Shown here: piece by piece, positions 52,465 to 62,580 of the stretch
Layout: every line of letters starts with the position of its first letter
How positions within the stretch are numbered: position 1 is the first letter of the stretch
Source of the DNA: Bacillus sp. DNRA2
Lineage (GTDB): Bacteria > Bacillota > Bacilli > Bacillales > Cytobacillaceae
Assembly: GCF_012843265.1 (NCBI RefSeq)
Contig: NZ_JABAIT010000016.1
Location: 46,379-110,378 of the forward strand
DNA: 64,000 nucleotides
Direction: 5' to 3'
The notes under the pieces: generated by a model
Database searches by the model: none
What the model was told of the DNA's origin: nothing
What the model saw: only the letters and a program-made list of their open reading frames with translations
Translations under genes and position numbers: made by a program

Positions 52465-54336
52465 TTAACACCACTGACAAAATTCCAGCTCCCGCTTCAG
52501 TTGCTCAACATATTCCTTTGATCCCGTCACAATCAGGCGATCATTGATGTGAAGCTCAGTATCCCCATGTGGAATTATCGAATCACGCTTCCTGAAAATC
52601 CGAACAAAGATAACATCACCCGTAAACGGAAACTCTCTCAGCTTCATTCCCGCAAATTCTTCATTAAGCATCGTAATTTCAAACAAGGCTGTTTCCTGAT
52701 TAGTTAAAATGCTTATCATGCTCGGGGATACAATCGAAGCCCGTAGCAGCGTATGTTGTGCCAAAAATCCAGAAAAGAATTCTATTCCCATTTCCCCTAA
52801 CTGTTCCTGAAGAGCTTGGCCCTCAATTCTGGCGATTACCCGACAAGCGACATTTTCTTTAATATTTCGAGCAAGACTGGCATTTGTATCCTGATTTCCA
52901 GTTAAAATTACGACTGTATCCGTATCAGCAGCGAAGCTTTCGGTATTTTTTAATGTATCAATTGAATAGTCAGGAATCTCAACCATATCAAAAACAGACC
53001 CTGCAATCTGTTTTTCTGATTTTTCTTGTTTGGTCGTATAGACTACTGTTTCGTAAAGTGTTGGTTCCAGTTCTCGTGAAACCTGCAGCGATAGTTGGTT
53101 AGCGCCGATAAAGACAATTTTGATTTTTTTGGTGGCCAACTGCTCTTTCGGGAACAACTTTTTAAACACTATCGGCGTGAAAATCGAAGTGATGACGGCA
53201 ACGAAAATTAACGTTCCACTCATTTCTGTTGTAATCGCACCTAAACGCTCACCAATTGTTGCCGCTGCAATGACCAAGGACAGCGTTGACGTGAGCAGAA
53301 ACCCAGAGGCAACAACTGTCTTTCTGTCATACCATTTTTTCAACATATAAACTGGGAGAAGCTTTGAGATTAGTAATGCGATTAATAGCAACGGCACAAG
53401 CAAGAGCAATTTCGGATCGCTCAGTAATGAACCAATATCAAGCTTCACTCCCACCATAACAAAGAAAATCGGAATTAAAAATCCGTAGCCAAATGAGTCG
53501 AGTTTATGAATCAACTCCTGGTTTGGAGAGAGCAACGATACTAACACCCCGGCCAAAAACGCCCCAAGAATATTTTCAGCACCAACCGACTCTGATAAAG
53601 CAACAAGAAAAATAATTAACGCAAAAACAGCCCGTGTGCCAATTTGTGTTGTTCCTTTTGATAGCACCTCTAGAAAAGCACGATTTTTAAACCTTTTACC
53701 AATAAAGAATAAAAGGACACCCACAGCGAATAACACAAGTAACAACCAAGTGTTACCTCCACCCTCATCATAAAGTGAGGCAAATACAGCAAGCAAAATC
53801 ATCGTTACCAGGTCTGCAATTACGGCAACAAGAAGAATGATTTGGCCAATCACGGTTTTCATGAGGTGCCCCTCTTTTAGGGTTGGCACCACGACTCCTA
53901 ATGAGATTGTTGAAATAATTAAAGTCATTAAAAAGGCATTCTCGATTAAGTCGGCTAACACAAATAAATATGACAATACAAACGAAGCGATAAAAATCCC
54001 CATGAAAATAACCATTGCGACAATGAAGCTGTTCGGTTCTGCTTTCCCACTAGGCAGGATATTGGTCTTGCTTGATTTTTTACGTGAAAAAGCTGTAAAA
54101 TCAATCTCCAATCCACTTAAGAACATTAAGAAAATAAAACCGAGCGTCGACAATGTCTCAAGCCAAACGTCCTCATGTACAAGGTTAAGCCCACTTTTTC
54201 CAATGATAAGACCCATTAAAATTTCGGCTACTACAACTGGGATGATCGTAAGTTTTAAACGATGTTGCATGATTGGGGTTAAAAATGCAACAATAATCAC
54301 GATAAATAGTGACATGACGGATGCTTGTGGCTCCAT
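52465..54336 (-). CDS. yjbQ: CPA2-family cation:proton antiporter with TrkA domains (YjbQ-like)
   Basis: 623 residues: an N-terminal Na_H_exchanger domain of about twelve spans ('MGLIIGKSGLNLV', 'FLSGLEIDF', 'GAFLAGVLVSLLSP'), then a TrkA-N nucleotide-binding domain ('IVFIGANQLSLQVSREL' and 'VVILTGNQDTNASLARN') and a TrkA-C domain ('FAGMKLREFPFTGDVIFVRI'). K+ or Na+ efflux against protons is likely, gated by a nucleotide. ATG follows AAGGGGGGTAA. Divergent from prpE, 77 bp away. Confidence 0.88.
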   Translation of the reverse strand: MEPQASVMSLFIVIIVAFLTPIMQHRLKLTIIPVVVAEILMGLIIGKSGLNLVHEDVWLETLSTLGFIFLMFLSGLEIDFTAFSRKKSSKTNILPSGKAEPNSFIVAMVIFMGIFIASFVLSYLFVLADLIENAFLMTLIISTISLGVVVPTLKEGHLMKTVIGQIILLVAVIADLVTMILLAVFASLYDEGGGNTWLLLVLFAVGVLLFFIGKRFKNRAFLEVLSKGTTQIGTRAVFALIIFLVALSESVGAENILGAFLAGVLVSLLSPNQELIHKLDSFGYGFLIPIFFVMVGVKLDIGSLLSDPKLLLLVPLLLIALLISKLLPVYMLKKWYDRKTVVASGFLLTSTLSLVIAAATIGERLGAITTEMSGTLIFVAVITSIFTPIVFKKLFPKEQLATKKIKIVFIGANQLSLQVSRELEPTLYETVVYTTKQEKSEKQIAGSVFDMVEIPDYSIDTLKNTESFAADTDTVVILTGNQDTNASLARNIKENVACRVIARIEGQALQEQLGEMGIEFFSGFLAQHTLLRASIVSPSMISILTNQETALFEITMLNEEFAGMKLREFPFTGDVIFVRIFRKRDSIIPHGDTELHINDRLIVTGSKEYVEQLKRELEFCQWC

Positions 54337-54413
54337 TATTGATTACCCCCTTTTTGAGATATTTGTAAGATGGTTTTTTTTGAATTCATTTATACCAAGG
54401 GAGCGAAGGGACA

Positions 54414-55154
54414 ATGAAGATAGATATTATCGGAGATATTCACGGCTGTTATCAGGAGTTTAAAGCATTAACAGAGATGCTAGGTTATGAATGGACTGTT
54501 GAAGGCGTTCCAGTTCACCCGCAAGGTCGAAGGCTAGCCTTTGTCGGTGATTTGACTGATCGGGGGCCAGCTTCTTTGAAAATAGTTGAAATTGTGTGGA
54601 AGCTAGTTGTTGCAAACGGTAGTGCTTATTACGTTCCTGGAAACCATTGCAACAAGCTATATCGCTATTTGCTTGGCAACAAAGTCCAAATTACTCATGG
54701 CTTAGAAACAACCGTTGCGGAGTACGATGCGCTCAATAGCCAGGAACAGCAAAAAGTTCGGCACATGTTTATTGAGCTCTATGAAAAAGCACCACTGTAC
54801 CGGCAATTAGACAAGGGCAAGCTTGTCATCGCACATGCTGGAATTCGCCAGGATTATATCGGAAAATCAGGTTCAAAGGTGAAAACATTTGTCTTGTATG
54901 GTGATATTACTGGTGAAGCGCATCCTGATGGCTCTCCTGTAAGGCTCGATTGGGCAAAGCATTATTCTGGAAAAGCATGTATTGTATATGGTCACACTCC
55001 GGTAAAGCAAGTTAGAGTTGTAAATAATACTTATAATATTGATACGGGTGCTGTGTTTGGTGGCATGTTGACTGCCTTGCGTTATCCAGAAAAGGAAATT
55101 GTTTCAGTTGATTCAACTATGCCGTTTGTGGCCGAGAAGTTTCGTGAGCTGTGA
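54414..55154 (+). CDS. prpE: Bis(5'-nucleosyl)-tetraphosphatase PrpE (symmetrical, metallophosphatase type)
   Basis: 246-residue PrpE with metallophosphatase motifs [17 protein letters not shown], and '[11 protein letters not shown]' near the C-terminus. Known B. subtilis PrpE hydrolyses Ap4A and is linked to spore germination. ATG follows AAGGGAGCGAAGGGAC. Only plus-strand gene between yjbQ and the rluD-like gene. Confidence 0.9.
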   Translation: MKIDIIGDIHGCYQEFKALTEMLGYEWTVEGVPVHPQGRRLAFVGDLTDRGPASLKIVEIVWKLVVANGSAYYVPGNHCNKLYRYLLGNKVQITHGLETTVAEYDALNSQEQQKVRHMFIELYEKAPLYRQLDKGKLVIAHAGIRQDYIGKSGSKVKTFVLYGDITGEAHPDGSPVRLDWAKHYSGKACIVYGHTPVKQVRVVNNTYNIDTGAVFGGMLTALRYPEKEIVSVDSTMPFVAEKFREL

Positions 55155-55164
55155 ACGGATGTTT

Positions 55165-55195
55165 TGGTCACATGAAAATTCATGTGACCATTTTT
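55165..55195. terminator. Terminator of prpE
   Basis: TGGTCACATGAA / TTCATGTGACCA with T-run. Confidence 0.85.
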
Positions 55196-55218
55196 CAAAA
55201 ATTAACAATCAATTATTA

Positions 55219-56115
55219 CTACAACAACACTTGCTGCATATCCTCAGGTAACGGAGTAGTAAAGAAACACTCCTCCTCCAAAAATGGATGATAAAATGAA
55301 ACCTCGCGACAATGAAGCGCCTGCCTACTTATCAACTGAAGCGGCCCACCGTACATATCATCACCTAATAATGGATGACCTAAAAAACTAAGATGAACTC
55401 TGATTTGATGGGTTCTTCCCGTTTCCAGCTGTAGCTTTACATGTGTAAACCCTTTACTCTCCTTCCGAGACAACACCCAATAATTGGTGCATGCGTATTG
55501 TCCAGATGGGTGCACTTCCCGCTCAATGATGCTAGTCTGTTTGCGGGCAATCGGCTGAACAATTTTACCAAAATCATCCTCAAACAAACCCGATGCAAGT
55601 GCCTCATATATCCTTTTTACACGCCCCTGTTTCTGCAATTCGCTTAACAAATGATGAACGTGGCGATGCTTGGCAACTAGCACAAGACCGGAAGTGTCTC
55701 GGTCAAGTCTCGTAACTATATGCGCAGTTGCTGACAAACCAATTTGCTCATAATAGCCAAGTAGTCCATTCGCAAGACTGCCCGACGGATGCTCGCGGGA
55801 TGGTATCGTACTCATCCCGCTTGGTTTATTTATAATTAACACATATGGATCTTCATAAACAATTGATAGTGGCAAATGCTCTGGAATAATCCCTTCACTG
55901 GGCTCTTCCTTTGGAAAAATCAGCGTTAACACATCACTATCTTGCAAACGGTAACGAACATTGACGGTTTCGCCATTGATTAAGATGTCTCCACCTCTGA
56001 ATTTAATATCAGTTAAAGCGGTTTTCGAAATACCCTGCTCTTTGAGGAACTCTCGAATGAGCTTACCCGCAGCAGACATTTTTATTTCCCAAGTAATAAA
56101 AAACCTTTCGTCCAT
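55219..56115 (-). CDS. yjbO: RluD-family pseudouridine synthase (YjbO)
   Basis: 298 residues: N-terminal S4-like domain ('GKLIREFLKEQGIS', 'ILINGETVN'), then a synthase domain with 'IINKPSGMSTIPS', catalytic Asp in 'VTRLDRDTSGLVLVAKH', 'RIYEALASG' and 'LETGRTHQIRVHLSFLGHPLLGD' (in segments). Isomerises uridine in rRNA or tRNA; target unknown. ATG 56115 (AAAGGA 9 nt upstream) preferred. Downstream of ppnK by 29 bp, so likely in one operon with it and the (p)ppGpp synthetase. Confidence 0.87.
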   Translation of the reverse strand: MDERFFITWEIKMSAAGKLIREFLKEQGISKTALTDIKFRGGDILINGETVNVRYRLQDSDVLTLIFPKEEPSEGIIPEHLPLSIVYEDPYVLIINKPSGMSTIPSREHPSGSLANGLLGYYEQIGLSATAHIVTRLDRDTSGLVLVAKHRHVHHLLSELQKQGRVKRIYEALASGLFEDDFGKIVQPIARKQTSIIEREVHPSGQYACTNYWVLSRKESKGFTHVKLQLETGRTHQIRVHLSFLGHPLLGDDMYGGPLQLISRQALHCREVSFYHPFLEEECFFTTPLPEDMQQVLL

Positions 56116-56144
56116 GGTGCACATTCCTTTATGTAAAAATAAAA

Positions 56145-56942
56145 TTAATCCTCGGAGACGAATGAATCATGGACTCGCTTCCAGAACGGGAATGGCCGGA
56201 ATCTCGCGAAGCGGATTTTCTCGTCTGCAACCCGATATTGAATCGATTTAACGTCCTTATGTAACAAGGTTAAATGATCAATGGTAATTTGAAAATCAGG
56301 ACCGTTGACTGGCTTTAATCGACAGGTGTGGTGATCCGGCAAAATCAGTGGTGAACCTATGGTTCTGAACACGCGATTATTGATAGATGCCATTTCAGTC
56401 AACTGTAGAGCTGGTATCGAAGGATGCAAAATTGCCCCACCTAGCGCTTTATTATAAGCAGTACTGCCTGAAGGCGTTGATACACAAAGTCCGTCACCAC
56501 GGAAACGTTCAAAGTGTTGGCCACGGATTTCGACGTCCATTACCAGTGTACCTTCTACACTTTTTACCGTTGCTTCGTTTAGGGCTAAATAGCGCGTTTC
56601 GCGGCCACCATGTTGATATCGAATAATTGTTTCCAATAGGGGATATTCAACGACTTGATATGGTGTTCTCGCAATCGCAATCACGAGCTTTTCTATTTCT
56701 TCTGGGACCCAATCGGCATAAAATCCTAAGTGGCCGGTATGGATTCCGACAAAGGCTGTCTTATCAAGGCGACTACTGTAGCGATGGAAGGCATATAAGA
56801 GCGTACCATCTCCACCAATTGAGACAACAATATCTGGTTGGTCTTCATCATAAATCAAATCAAAGTCCAACAAATAGGTTCTCATTTTATGCTTTAGTGT
56901 ATCTGACCTAGAATCCCCTTTTGACGTGATTGCAAATTTCAT
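56145..56942 (-). CDS. ppnK: NAD kinase
   Basis: 265-residue NadF/PpnK: '[13 protein letters not shown]' (GGDG motif), '[13 protein letters not shown]', 'NEATVKS', '[22 protein letters not shown]' in segments. It makes NADP from NAD. ATG has AGGGGTAAA upstream. Between the small (p)ppGpp synthetase and yjbO as in B. subtilis. Confidence 0.93.
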   Translation of the reverse strand: MKFAITSKGDSRSDTLKHKMRTYLLDFDLIYDEDQPDIVVSIGGDGTLLYAFHRYSSRLDKTAFVGIHTGHLGFYADWVPEEIEKLVIAIARTPYQVVEYPLLETIIRYQHGGRETRYLALNEATVKSVEGTLVMDVEIRGQHFERFRGDGLCVSTPSGSTAYNKALGGAILHPSIPALQLTEMASINNRVFRTIGSPLILPDHHTCRLKPVNGPDFQITIDHLTLLHKDVKSIQYRVADEKIRFARFRPFPFWKRVHDSFVSED

Positions 56943-56989
56943 TTTTTACCCCTCATTTATATTTACTTAGACTATTTGTTATTCTCCTA

Positions 56990-57634
56990 TTAACTGCTTT
57001 TTCCCTCTTGACTAGTTTCTTTTTTTAACGTGAAAAATGCTTGCGCTTCCTGGATTTCACCTCTGATTAGCGACATTTCCTCATCAAGACGAAAGGCTGC
57101 TTCGGCGGCGCGTTGCAAGCGCGTTTGGATATCCTTTGGAAATTGGCCTTTGTATTTGTAATTCAAAGAGTGCTCAATCGTAGCCCAGAAATTCATCGCT
57201 AGCGTCCGAATTTGAATTTCTACTAATATCTTTTTCTCACCATTGATAGTCTGGACAGGATAACGAATCACAACATGATAAGACCGATATCCACTTGCTT
57301 TCTTGTTCGATATATAATTTCTTTCCTCGACGATTTCGAAATCTTTTCTTTCTCTTAATAATTTGACCACAGTCTTAATATCATCGACAAATTGGCACAT
57401 CATCCGCAGTCCAGCAATATCCTGCATTTCCAATTCTAATTTATTTAAAGGGATCTGCTTTTGGATCGCCTTGTCCAAGATACTGGCAATCGGTTTGACC
57501 CGACCGGTTACAAACTCTATTGGTGAAGGGGAGCCATCTAGTTCAAACTGGCTGCGCATCCCTCTTAATTTTACCTTTAATTCTTCAACCGCTTGTTTGT
57601 ATGGAGCTAAAAAATGTTCCCATTGTTCCAACAA
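56990..57634 (-). CDS. sasB: Small alarmone synthetase (RelQ/SasB, YjbM)
   Basis: 214 residues, a stand-alone (p)ppGpp synthetase domain without hydrolase: 'PIEFVTGRVKPIASILDKAI', 'MQDIAGLRMMCQFVDD', 'SGYRSYHVVIRYP', 'VEIQIRTLAMNFWATIEHSLNYK' in segments. Family knowledge: RelQ makes (p)ppGpp and is allosterically controlled by pppGpp. TTG start with GAGGTGAG upstream. Start of the sasB-ppnK-yjbO run; divergent from the CYTH gene. Confidence 0.9.
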   Translation of the reverse strand: MLEQWEHFLAPYKQAVEELKVKLRGMRSQFELDGSPSPIEFVTGRVKPIASILDKAIQKQIPLNKLELEMQDIAGLRMMCQFVDDIKTVVKLLRERKDFEIVEERNYISNKKASGYRSYHVVIRYPVQTINGEKKILVEIQIRTLAMNFWATIEHSLNYKYKGQFPKDIQTRLQRAAEAAFRLDEEMSLIRGEIQEAQAFFTLKKETSQEGKSS

Positions 57635-57777
57635 ATCTCACCTCATCCGATACCCTAAAGTAAATCTAGGGATTTAATAAATATTTTATCATATTTGTGC
57701 GATGATTCCCAAAATTGATGTCTCTTTGAAAGAAAGGGATAATATGAACTAGAAGAAACGAGGAAAGGATGACCATT

Positions 57778-58356
57778 TTGGCACAGCAAATCGAAATCGA
57801 ATATAAAAATCTATTAACCAAGCTTGAATACGAGGCACTTCTGAATCATTTTAAAATCGAGACCCACCAAATTAAACAACAAATCAATCATTATTTTGAT
57901 ACCGCAGAGTTTGCCTTAAAAAATCTACGTTCAGCATTACGCATTCGTGAAAAAGAAGGATGCTATGAATTAACTTTAAAACAGCCTGCTGAGGTGGGAT
58001 TGCTTGAAACAAATCAGTCGTTAACAAAGGATGATGCAGAGAATATGTTTAATAATGCTCGTTTCCCTGAAGGCGCTGTGAAAGTAGCATTGGAGACTGT
58101 AGGTGTAGACATCGAATCTATCGAGTTCTTCGGAACACTCACGACCTTAAGAGCTGAACTAGAATATATGGGGGGCCTACTTGTATTTGATTCTAGTCGC
58201 TATTTGAATGCGGAAGATTTTGAGCTCGAATACGAAGTAACCGATCCTGGGGAAGGCAAAGCTGTTTTTCGGCAATTGTTAGAAACCATGAATATCCCAC
58301 TCAGAAAAACCGACAATAAGATTCAACGGTTCTATAACCAAAAATACCAGGCATAA
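57778..58356 (+). CDS. yjbK: CYTH-domain protein (YjbK)
   Basis: 192-residue CYTH (adenylate cyclase CyaB / thiamine triphosphatase-like) protein: 'IEIEYKNLLTK' with the ExExK motif, 'NHYFDT', 'ALRIREKEG', 'LTLKQPAEVG' and 'ELEYEVTD'. Family members act on triphosphates such as PPPi. TTG 57778 has GAGGAAAGG 9 nt upstream; an ATG 9 nt earlier overlaps it. Divergent from sasB, the usual B. subtilis arrangement. Confidence 0.87.
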   Translation: MAQQIEIEYKNLLTKLEYEALLNHFKIETHQIKQQINHYFDTAEFALKNLRSALRIREKEGCYELTLKQPAEVGLLETNQSLTKDDAENMFNNARFPEGAVKVALETVGVDIESIEFFGTLTTLRAELEYMGGLLVFDSSRYLNAEDFELEYEVTDPGEGKAVFRQLLETMNIPLRKTDNKIQRFYNQKYQA

Positions 58357-58394
58357 AATTGCGCAATTATATTTTATATTTTTAAAAAAATTAT

Positions 58395-58567
58395 GATAAA
58401 GCTGAGGATTGATTTTTGCATGTTGATTGGAGCGGAAGGCACGAAGACTCCTGCAGGAGTAGCTGGTATGGGAGACCCCACAAGCGCGAATGCGCCGAGG
58501 AGGCTCCCAACTAGCCCTGCGGAAAGCGAAGTGCCTGCAGCGGAAATCAACATTCCTGATTAACAGC
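58395..58567. repeat. MITE-like repeat, copy 2 (inverted)
   Basis: About 170 bp, the reverse complement of copy 1 at 9390-9574. The 120-bp core is nearly identical; the outermost inverted-repeat bases are eroded (AAAGCTGAGGATTGATTT at one end, AACATTCCTGATTAACAG at the other). It accounts for most of the 395-bp gap between yjbK and the haemoglobin gene; no gene is seen there. The rest (58568-58751) holds an AT-rich promoter region with no recognised site. Confidence 0.8.
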
Positions 58568-58751
58568 TCAAAAAAAAATAAACATTAATTTCAATTCTGT
58601 AGGTAGATTACTGGAAACTGGTTTTGTTTTTGTGTAAATTAATAAGGGCTGTTTAAAATGTGGAATAGCGCACAAAAGCAATATATTTGTGATATAAAAA
58701 AAGCGTTGCTACAATATAGACAGAATTATCTAGGTAAAGGAGCCCTGCACT

Positions 58752-59159
58752 ATGGTCGAAAAAATGCCTACACCTTTTGAGGCAATCGGTGAAAATACGC
58801 TACACCGATTAATTGACGCTTTCTATCGCCGGGTTGGAAAACATCCTGACCTATCGCCAATTTTCCCTGAGGACTTAACCGAAACTGCTCGAAAGCAAAA
58901 ACAGTTCCAAACCCAGTATCTGGGTGGTCCACCTTTATATACGAATGAACACGGGCACCCTATGATGCGTGCCCGTCATCTACCATTTGAAATAACGCCT
59001 ACTCGTGCACGTGCATGGTTAGCATGTATGAGTGATGCCATGGATGAAGTTGGACTAGATGGTCCGCTCCGCGATGAATATTATGCTAGGCTCGTATTAA
59101 CTGCAGAGCATATGGTTAATACACCCGATTCTGAAAGTTTGAAAGGTGAGAAAATGTGA
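58752..59159 (+). CDS. yjbI: Truncated haemoglobin, group II (YjbI)
   Basis: 135 residues: '[23 protein letters not shown]', '[17 protein letters not shown]' and proximal His in '[10 protein letters not shown]', then '[13 protein letters not shown]', the group II signature with Trp. Binds O2/NO through haem. ATG follows AAAGGAGCC. Its stop overlaps the yjbH start (GTGA), so the two are coupled. Confidence 0.92.
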   Translation: MVEKMPTPFEAIGENTLHRLIDAFYRRVGKHPDLSPIFPEDLTETARKQKQFQTQYLGGPPLYTNEHGHPMMRARHLPFEITPTRARAWLACMSDAMDEVGLDGPLRDEYYARLVLTAEHMVNTPDSESLKGEKM

Positions 59160-60052
59160 ACAAACAAGGTCCATTCCAAAATCCATTCGGTTCTTCTCAC
59201 CACTGCTTTCAGAGCGGGGAAAAGAAGCCAATCGAGATTTATATGTTTGTTGATCCTCTTAATCCTGAGTGCTGGGCATTAGAACCTATTACAAAAAAAC
59301 TGCAAATTGAATATGGACGATACTTTTCGATAAAGCATGTTTTAAGTGGTCGCTTAAACACCTTAAATTTAGGAAAAAAGAGTAACTATCAAACAAAAGC
59401 CGATCTTTGGGAAAAAACCGCAAGTCGGTTCGGAATGTCTTGTGACGGAAACCTTTGGCTTGAAAACCCTATTTCTTCCCCTTATTTAACGTCAATTGCA
59501 ATTAAAGCTGCAGAACTACAGGGAAGAAAATTTGGGATTCGGTTTTTACGCAAAATCCAAGAAGTATTATTTTTAGAAAAACAGAACGTATCAAATTTTG
59601 ATGTGTTAATTGAATGTGCAAAAAGTATCCAGCTTGATGTGGAAGAGTTTGTGAACGATATTCATTCTGATATGGCCTCAAAAGCGTTTCAGTGTGATTT
59701 AAAAATTATGAATGAAATGGAAGTTCATGAGATCCCGACACTCGTATTTTTTAATGAAAATATTGAAGAGGAAGGCATCAAAATAACTGGTCATTATTCG
59801 TATGAAATTTACGTTCAAATTCTTGAAGAAATGTTGCAGTATAAGCCTGTTCCAGCAGCTCCACCATCACTAGAAAGCTTTTTAAATTATTTTAAACTTG
59901 TCGCTGACAAAGAAATTGCTGTTGTATACGATATGACTTTGAGTGAAGTAAATCGCGAGATGAAAAAGCTTCAGCTAAAGCAAGTAGTAGAACAGGTTCC
60001 AGCAAAATATGGCGTATTTTGGAGAGCAATTGATGTGCCTGAATGTAAATAG
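59156..60052 (+). CDS. yjbH: YjbH, ClpXP adaptor for Spx
   Basis: 298-residue DsbA/thioredoxin-fold adaptor. N-terminal His/Cys motif 'SSHHCFQSG' and '[19 protein letters not shown]' (thioredoxin-like site), later '[23 protein letters not shown]'. In B. subtilis it delivers Spx to ClpXP and aggregates on disulfide stress. GTG start inside the yjbI stop. Operon yjbI-yjbH as in B. subtilis. Confidence 0.9.
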   Translation: MNKQGPFQNPFGSSHHCFQSGEKKPIEIYMFVDPLNPECWALEPITKKLQIEYGRYFSIKHVLSGRLNTLNLGKKSNYQTKADLWEKTASRFGMSCDGNLWLENPISSPYLTSIAIKAAELQGRKFGIRFLRKIQEVLFLEKQNVSNFDVLIECAKSIQLDVEEFVNDIHSDMASKAFQCDLKIMNEMEVHEIPTLVFFNENIEEEGIKITGHYSYEIYVQILEEMLQYKPVPAAPPSLESFLNYFKLVADKEIAVVYDMTLSEVNREMKKLQLKQVVEQVPAKYGVFWRAIDVPECK

Positions 60053-60087
60053 TGGCTATTCTCAGTCACTATTTAAAAGTGAATAGA

Positions 60088-60122
60088 AAAAAACCTTGTA
60101 GTCTTGGGCTACAAGGTTTTTT
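60088..60122 (+). terminator. Terminator of yjbIH
   Basis: AAAAAACCTTGTAG / CTACAAGGTTTTTT with 7-nt loop. Confidence 0.88.
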
Positions 60123-60374
60123 CTGTTATTTTACGAACAAAGGGGATGGGAGAAATTTTTCACGGTCAAACAAAGGGGTATATGTTTGCTTGTGATCAAC
60201 TTCACGTCTAAAATATATCACGGATCAAATAGCAGTCGCAATAAATCTCCAGCGCAATTCACAGGATTGTCAAATACCATGCATATTTTCGACACATTTG
60301 CATAGGATTCAATAAGAGTGCACAAAAATGATAGGGTTATATCCGTATTGAATCACCAAGAAAGGAGCATCCCT
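60123..60374. other. Intergenic region after the yjbIH terminator
   Basis: About 250 bp with no gene or convincing motif. It should contain the promoter of the small membrane protein at 60375. Confidence 0.5.
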
Positions 60375-60557
60375 TTGTCAACCAAGCATAAGTTCATTTT
60401 CCCAAGCATGGTTATCGCCTTCGCAGTAGTGTTTGGTTATCATCTACTTGCATTATTAAATCTCGTGCCGCTATATGTAACATCGCCGCTCTTATTTATT
60501 ACATTATTTTTAATTGTAACCTACCTGAATAACCGTAAAAAATTTAAAGGATTTTAA
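60375..60557 (+). CDS. Small two-span membrane protein
   Basis: 60 residues. Two hydrophobic helices ('FIFPSMVIAFAVVFGYHLLAL' in part, and 'SPLLFITLFLIVTYL') and basic ends. TTG 60375 has AAAGGAG 7 nt upstream. Not recognised as a named family. Confidence 0.62.
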   Translation: MSTKHKFIFPSMVIAFAVVFGYHLLALLNLVPLYVTSPLLFITLFLIVTYLNNRKKFKGF

Positions 60558-60558
60558 C

Positions 60559-60596
60559 AGGGATGAGCAGCTAACCATTGCTCATCCCTTCTTTTT
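60559..60596 (+). terminator. Terminator after the small membrane protein
   Basis: AGGGATGAGCA / TGCTCATCCCT with T-rich tail. Confidence 0.8.
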
Positions 60597-60630
60597 ATTG
60601 TGCCTAACTTCCACCAGACTCGCAGATTAT

Positions 60631-62454
60631 TTAACGTTTCAATAATAAGCTTTCCATTTCATTTAACTTTTCTTCAAATACTTTACAAGCATCAGCAATT
60701 GGCTGTTTACTTGTCATATCTACTCCTGCTTTTTTCAGAACCTCGATTGGGTAATCAGAGCTTCCTGATTTTAAGAAATCAATATAGCGTGTTACCGCTG
60801 GCTCACCCTCCGTGAGAATCTGCTTTGAGAGTGCTGTTGCCGCACTAAAACCTGTCGCGTATTGGTAAACATAATAATTATAATAGAAATGTGGAATCCT
60901 CGCCCACTCTAAACCTATTTCCTCATCAATGACGATGTGATCATCACCAAAATATTTCTTGTTTAAAGCATAGTATTCCTTCGTTAACATTTCAGCGGTA
61001 ATTGGCTCGTTGTTTTGTGCCTTTTGATGAATGAGATGCTCGAACTCTGCGAACATCGTTTGGCGAAATACCGTACCTCTAAAACCCTCTAAATAGTGAT
61101 TTAACAAATATAAACGTTTATCTTCATCTTCAGTTGTTCTGATTAAGTAATCATTTAACAGCGCTTCATTACACGTAGACGCTACTTCAGCTACAAAAAT
61201 AGAATAACTTCCATATGGATAAGGTTGAGTTTTGCGTGTATAGTAGCTATGCACTGAATGCCCAAACTCATGAACCAATGTAAATAGATTGTTGACATTA
61301 TCCTGCCAGTTCATCAGGATATATGGATTCGTGCCATATGTGCCTGATGAGTATGCCCCGCTACGCTTCCCTTTATTTTCATGAACATCGACCCAGCGGT
61401 TATCAAAGCCTTCTTTTAAAACATTCAAATATTCCTCGCCTAACGGTGCTAAACCTTTCAGGATTAATTCCTTCGCTTCCCCATAAGGAATCTCCATTTT
61501 CACATTTTTCACTAACGGCACAAATAGGTCATACATATGCAATTCATCAACGGCCAACACTTCTTTGCGAAGCTTAATGTAGCGATGCAAAATTGGCAAA
61601 TGCTCATTAATGGTAGCAACAAGATTCTCGTAAACCGATTCCGGAATATTGTTGTCTGCTAATGCAGCGTGACGAGCTGATTCATACTTGCGGACACGAG
61701 CATTAAAATTATCATTTTTAACTTGTCCGGATAATGTACTCGCAAATGTATTTTGAAATTTTCCGTATGTGCTGTATACCGCTTTAAAGGCGTCCTCGCG
61801 AACCTGACGATTTTCGCTTTCAAGGAAGCGAATGTAGCGACCGTGAGTTACTTCTACCTCTTCACCGTTCTCATCCTTAATGTGCGGAAATTGCAAATCA
61901 GCATTATTTAAAATGCCAAATGTCGTACTCGAAGCACTTAGGACCTCACCAGCTTCTGCTAATAACGCCTCTTGTTCTGCTGATAACACATGTGGGCGCT
62001 GCAGATTAATTTCAGCTAAGGCATGTTCATATAGTTTTAGCTCAGGCTTTTCGGTTAAAAAGCTTGCCACCTTTGCTTCCTCAATCGATAATATTTCGGG
62101 TACGATGTATGCCAATGCACTACCCACCTGGGAATATAATGCCTTGATTCGATCATCCAGCCCTTGATAATATGAGTTGGTTGTATCTTGGTCATATCGC
62201 ATATGCGCATAAGTATACAATTTACTAATCCGTTCCAATAACTGATCCTGTAAAGATAACGTTTTGTATAAAGTATCAGCACTTTCATGAAGCTTTCCAG
62301 CAAATTCGCGTACGCCAGGAATGAGTTGTTTTACCTCTTCAAATTCTTGATTCCATGCTTCATCGGTTGCAAAAATATCCTCAAGTCTCCATGTATCCTC
62401 CATCGCAATTTCGCTTCGTACTGGCAATCCTTTACGTTTAGGTTCTTGTTCCAT
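60631..62454 (-). CDS. pepF: Oligoendopeptidase F
   Basis: 607-residue M3 metallopeptidase: zinc site in 'LVHEFGHSVHSYY' and the downstream Glu in 'FVAEVASTCNEALL', 'SGAYSSGTYGTNPYILMN', and 'FYNYYVYQYATGFSAATALS' near the C-terminus. Cleaves short peptides in the cytosol; B. subtilis YjbG/PepF affects sporulation when overexpressed. ATG start. Downstream of coiA as in B. subtilis. Confidence 0.93.
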   Translation of the reverse strand: MEQEPKRKGLPVRSEIAMEDTWRLEDIFATDEAWNQEFEEVKQLIPGVREFAGKLHESADTLYKTLSLQDQLLERISKLYTYAHMRYDQDTTNSYYQGLDDRIKALYSQVGSALAYIVPEILSIEEAKVASFLTEKPELKLYEHALAEINLQRPHVLSAEQEALLAEAGEVLSASSTTFGILNNADLQFPHIKDENGEEVEVTHGRYIRFLESENRQVREDAFKAVYSTYGKFQNTFASTLSGQVKNDNFNARVRKYESARHAALADNNIPESVYENLVATINEHLPILHRYIKLRKEVLAVDELHMYDLFVPLVKNVKMEIPYGEAKELILKGLAPLGEEYLNVLKEGFDNRWVDVHENKGKRSGAYSSGTYGTNPYILMNWQDNVNNLFTLVHEFGHSVHSYYTRKTQPYPYGSYSIFVAEVASTCNEALLNDYLIRTTEDEDKRLYLLNHYLEGFRGTVFRQTMFAEFEHLIHQKAQNNEPITAEMLTKEYYALNKKYFGDDHIVIDEEIGLEWARIPHFYYNYYVYQYATGFSAATALSKQILTEGEPAVTRYIDFLKSGSSDYPIEVLKKAGVDMTSKQPIADACKVFEEKLNEMESLLLKR

Positions 62455-62580
62455 GCAAATACCTCCATTCTTGTCGTCTCCATACCATCTTTTGTTTAAT
62501 TCGATTTCCGTTGTTTATTTCCTTCCCACAATCAAAATTACTCCCCATTATTGTATGTATTTTTAGGAAAAGTCATCATT

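Noticed and set aside
53837..54463. Long plus-strand open frame antisense to the CPA2 antiporter gene
   Set aside because: No ribosome site, no recognisable domain, and the minus-strand frame is a complete, well-conserved antiporter.
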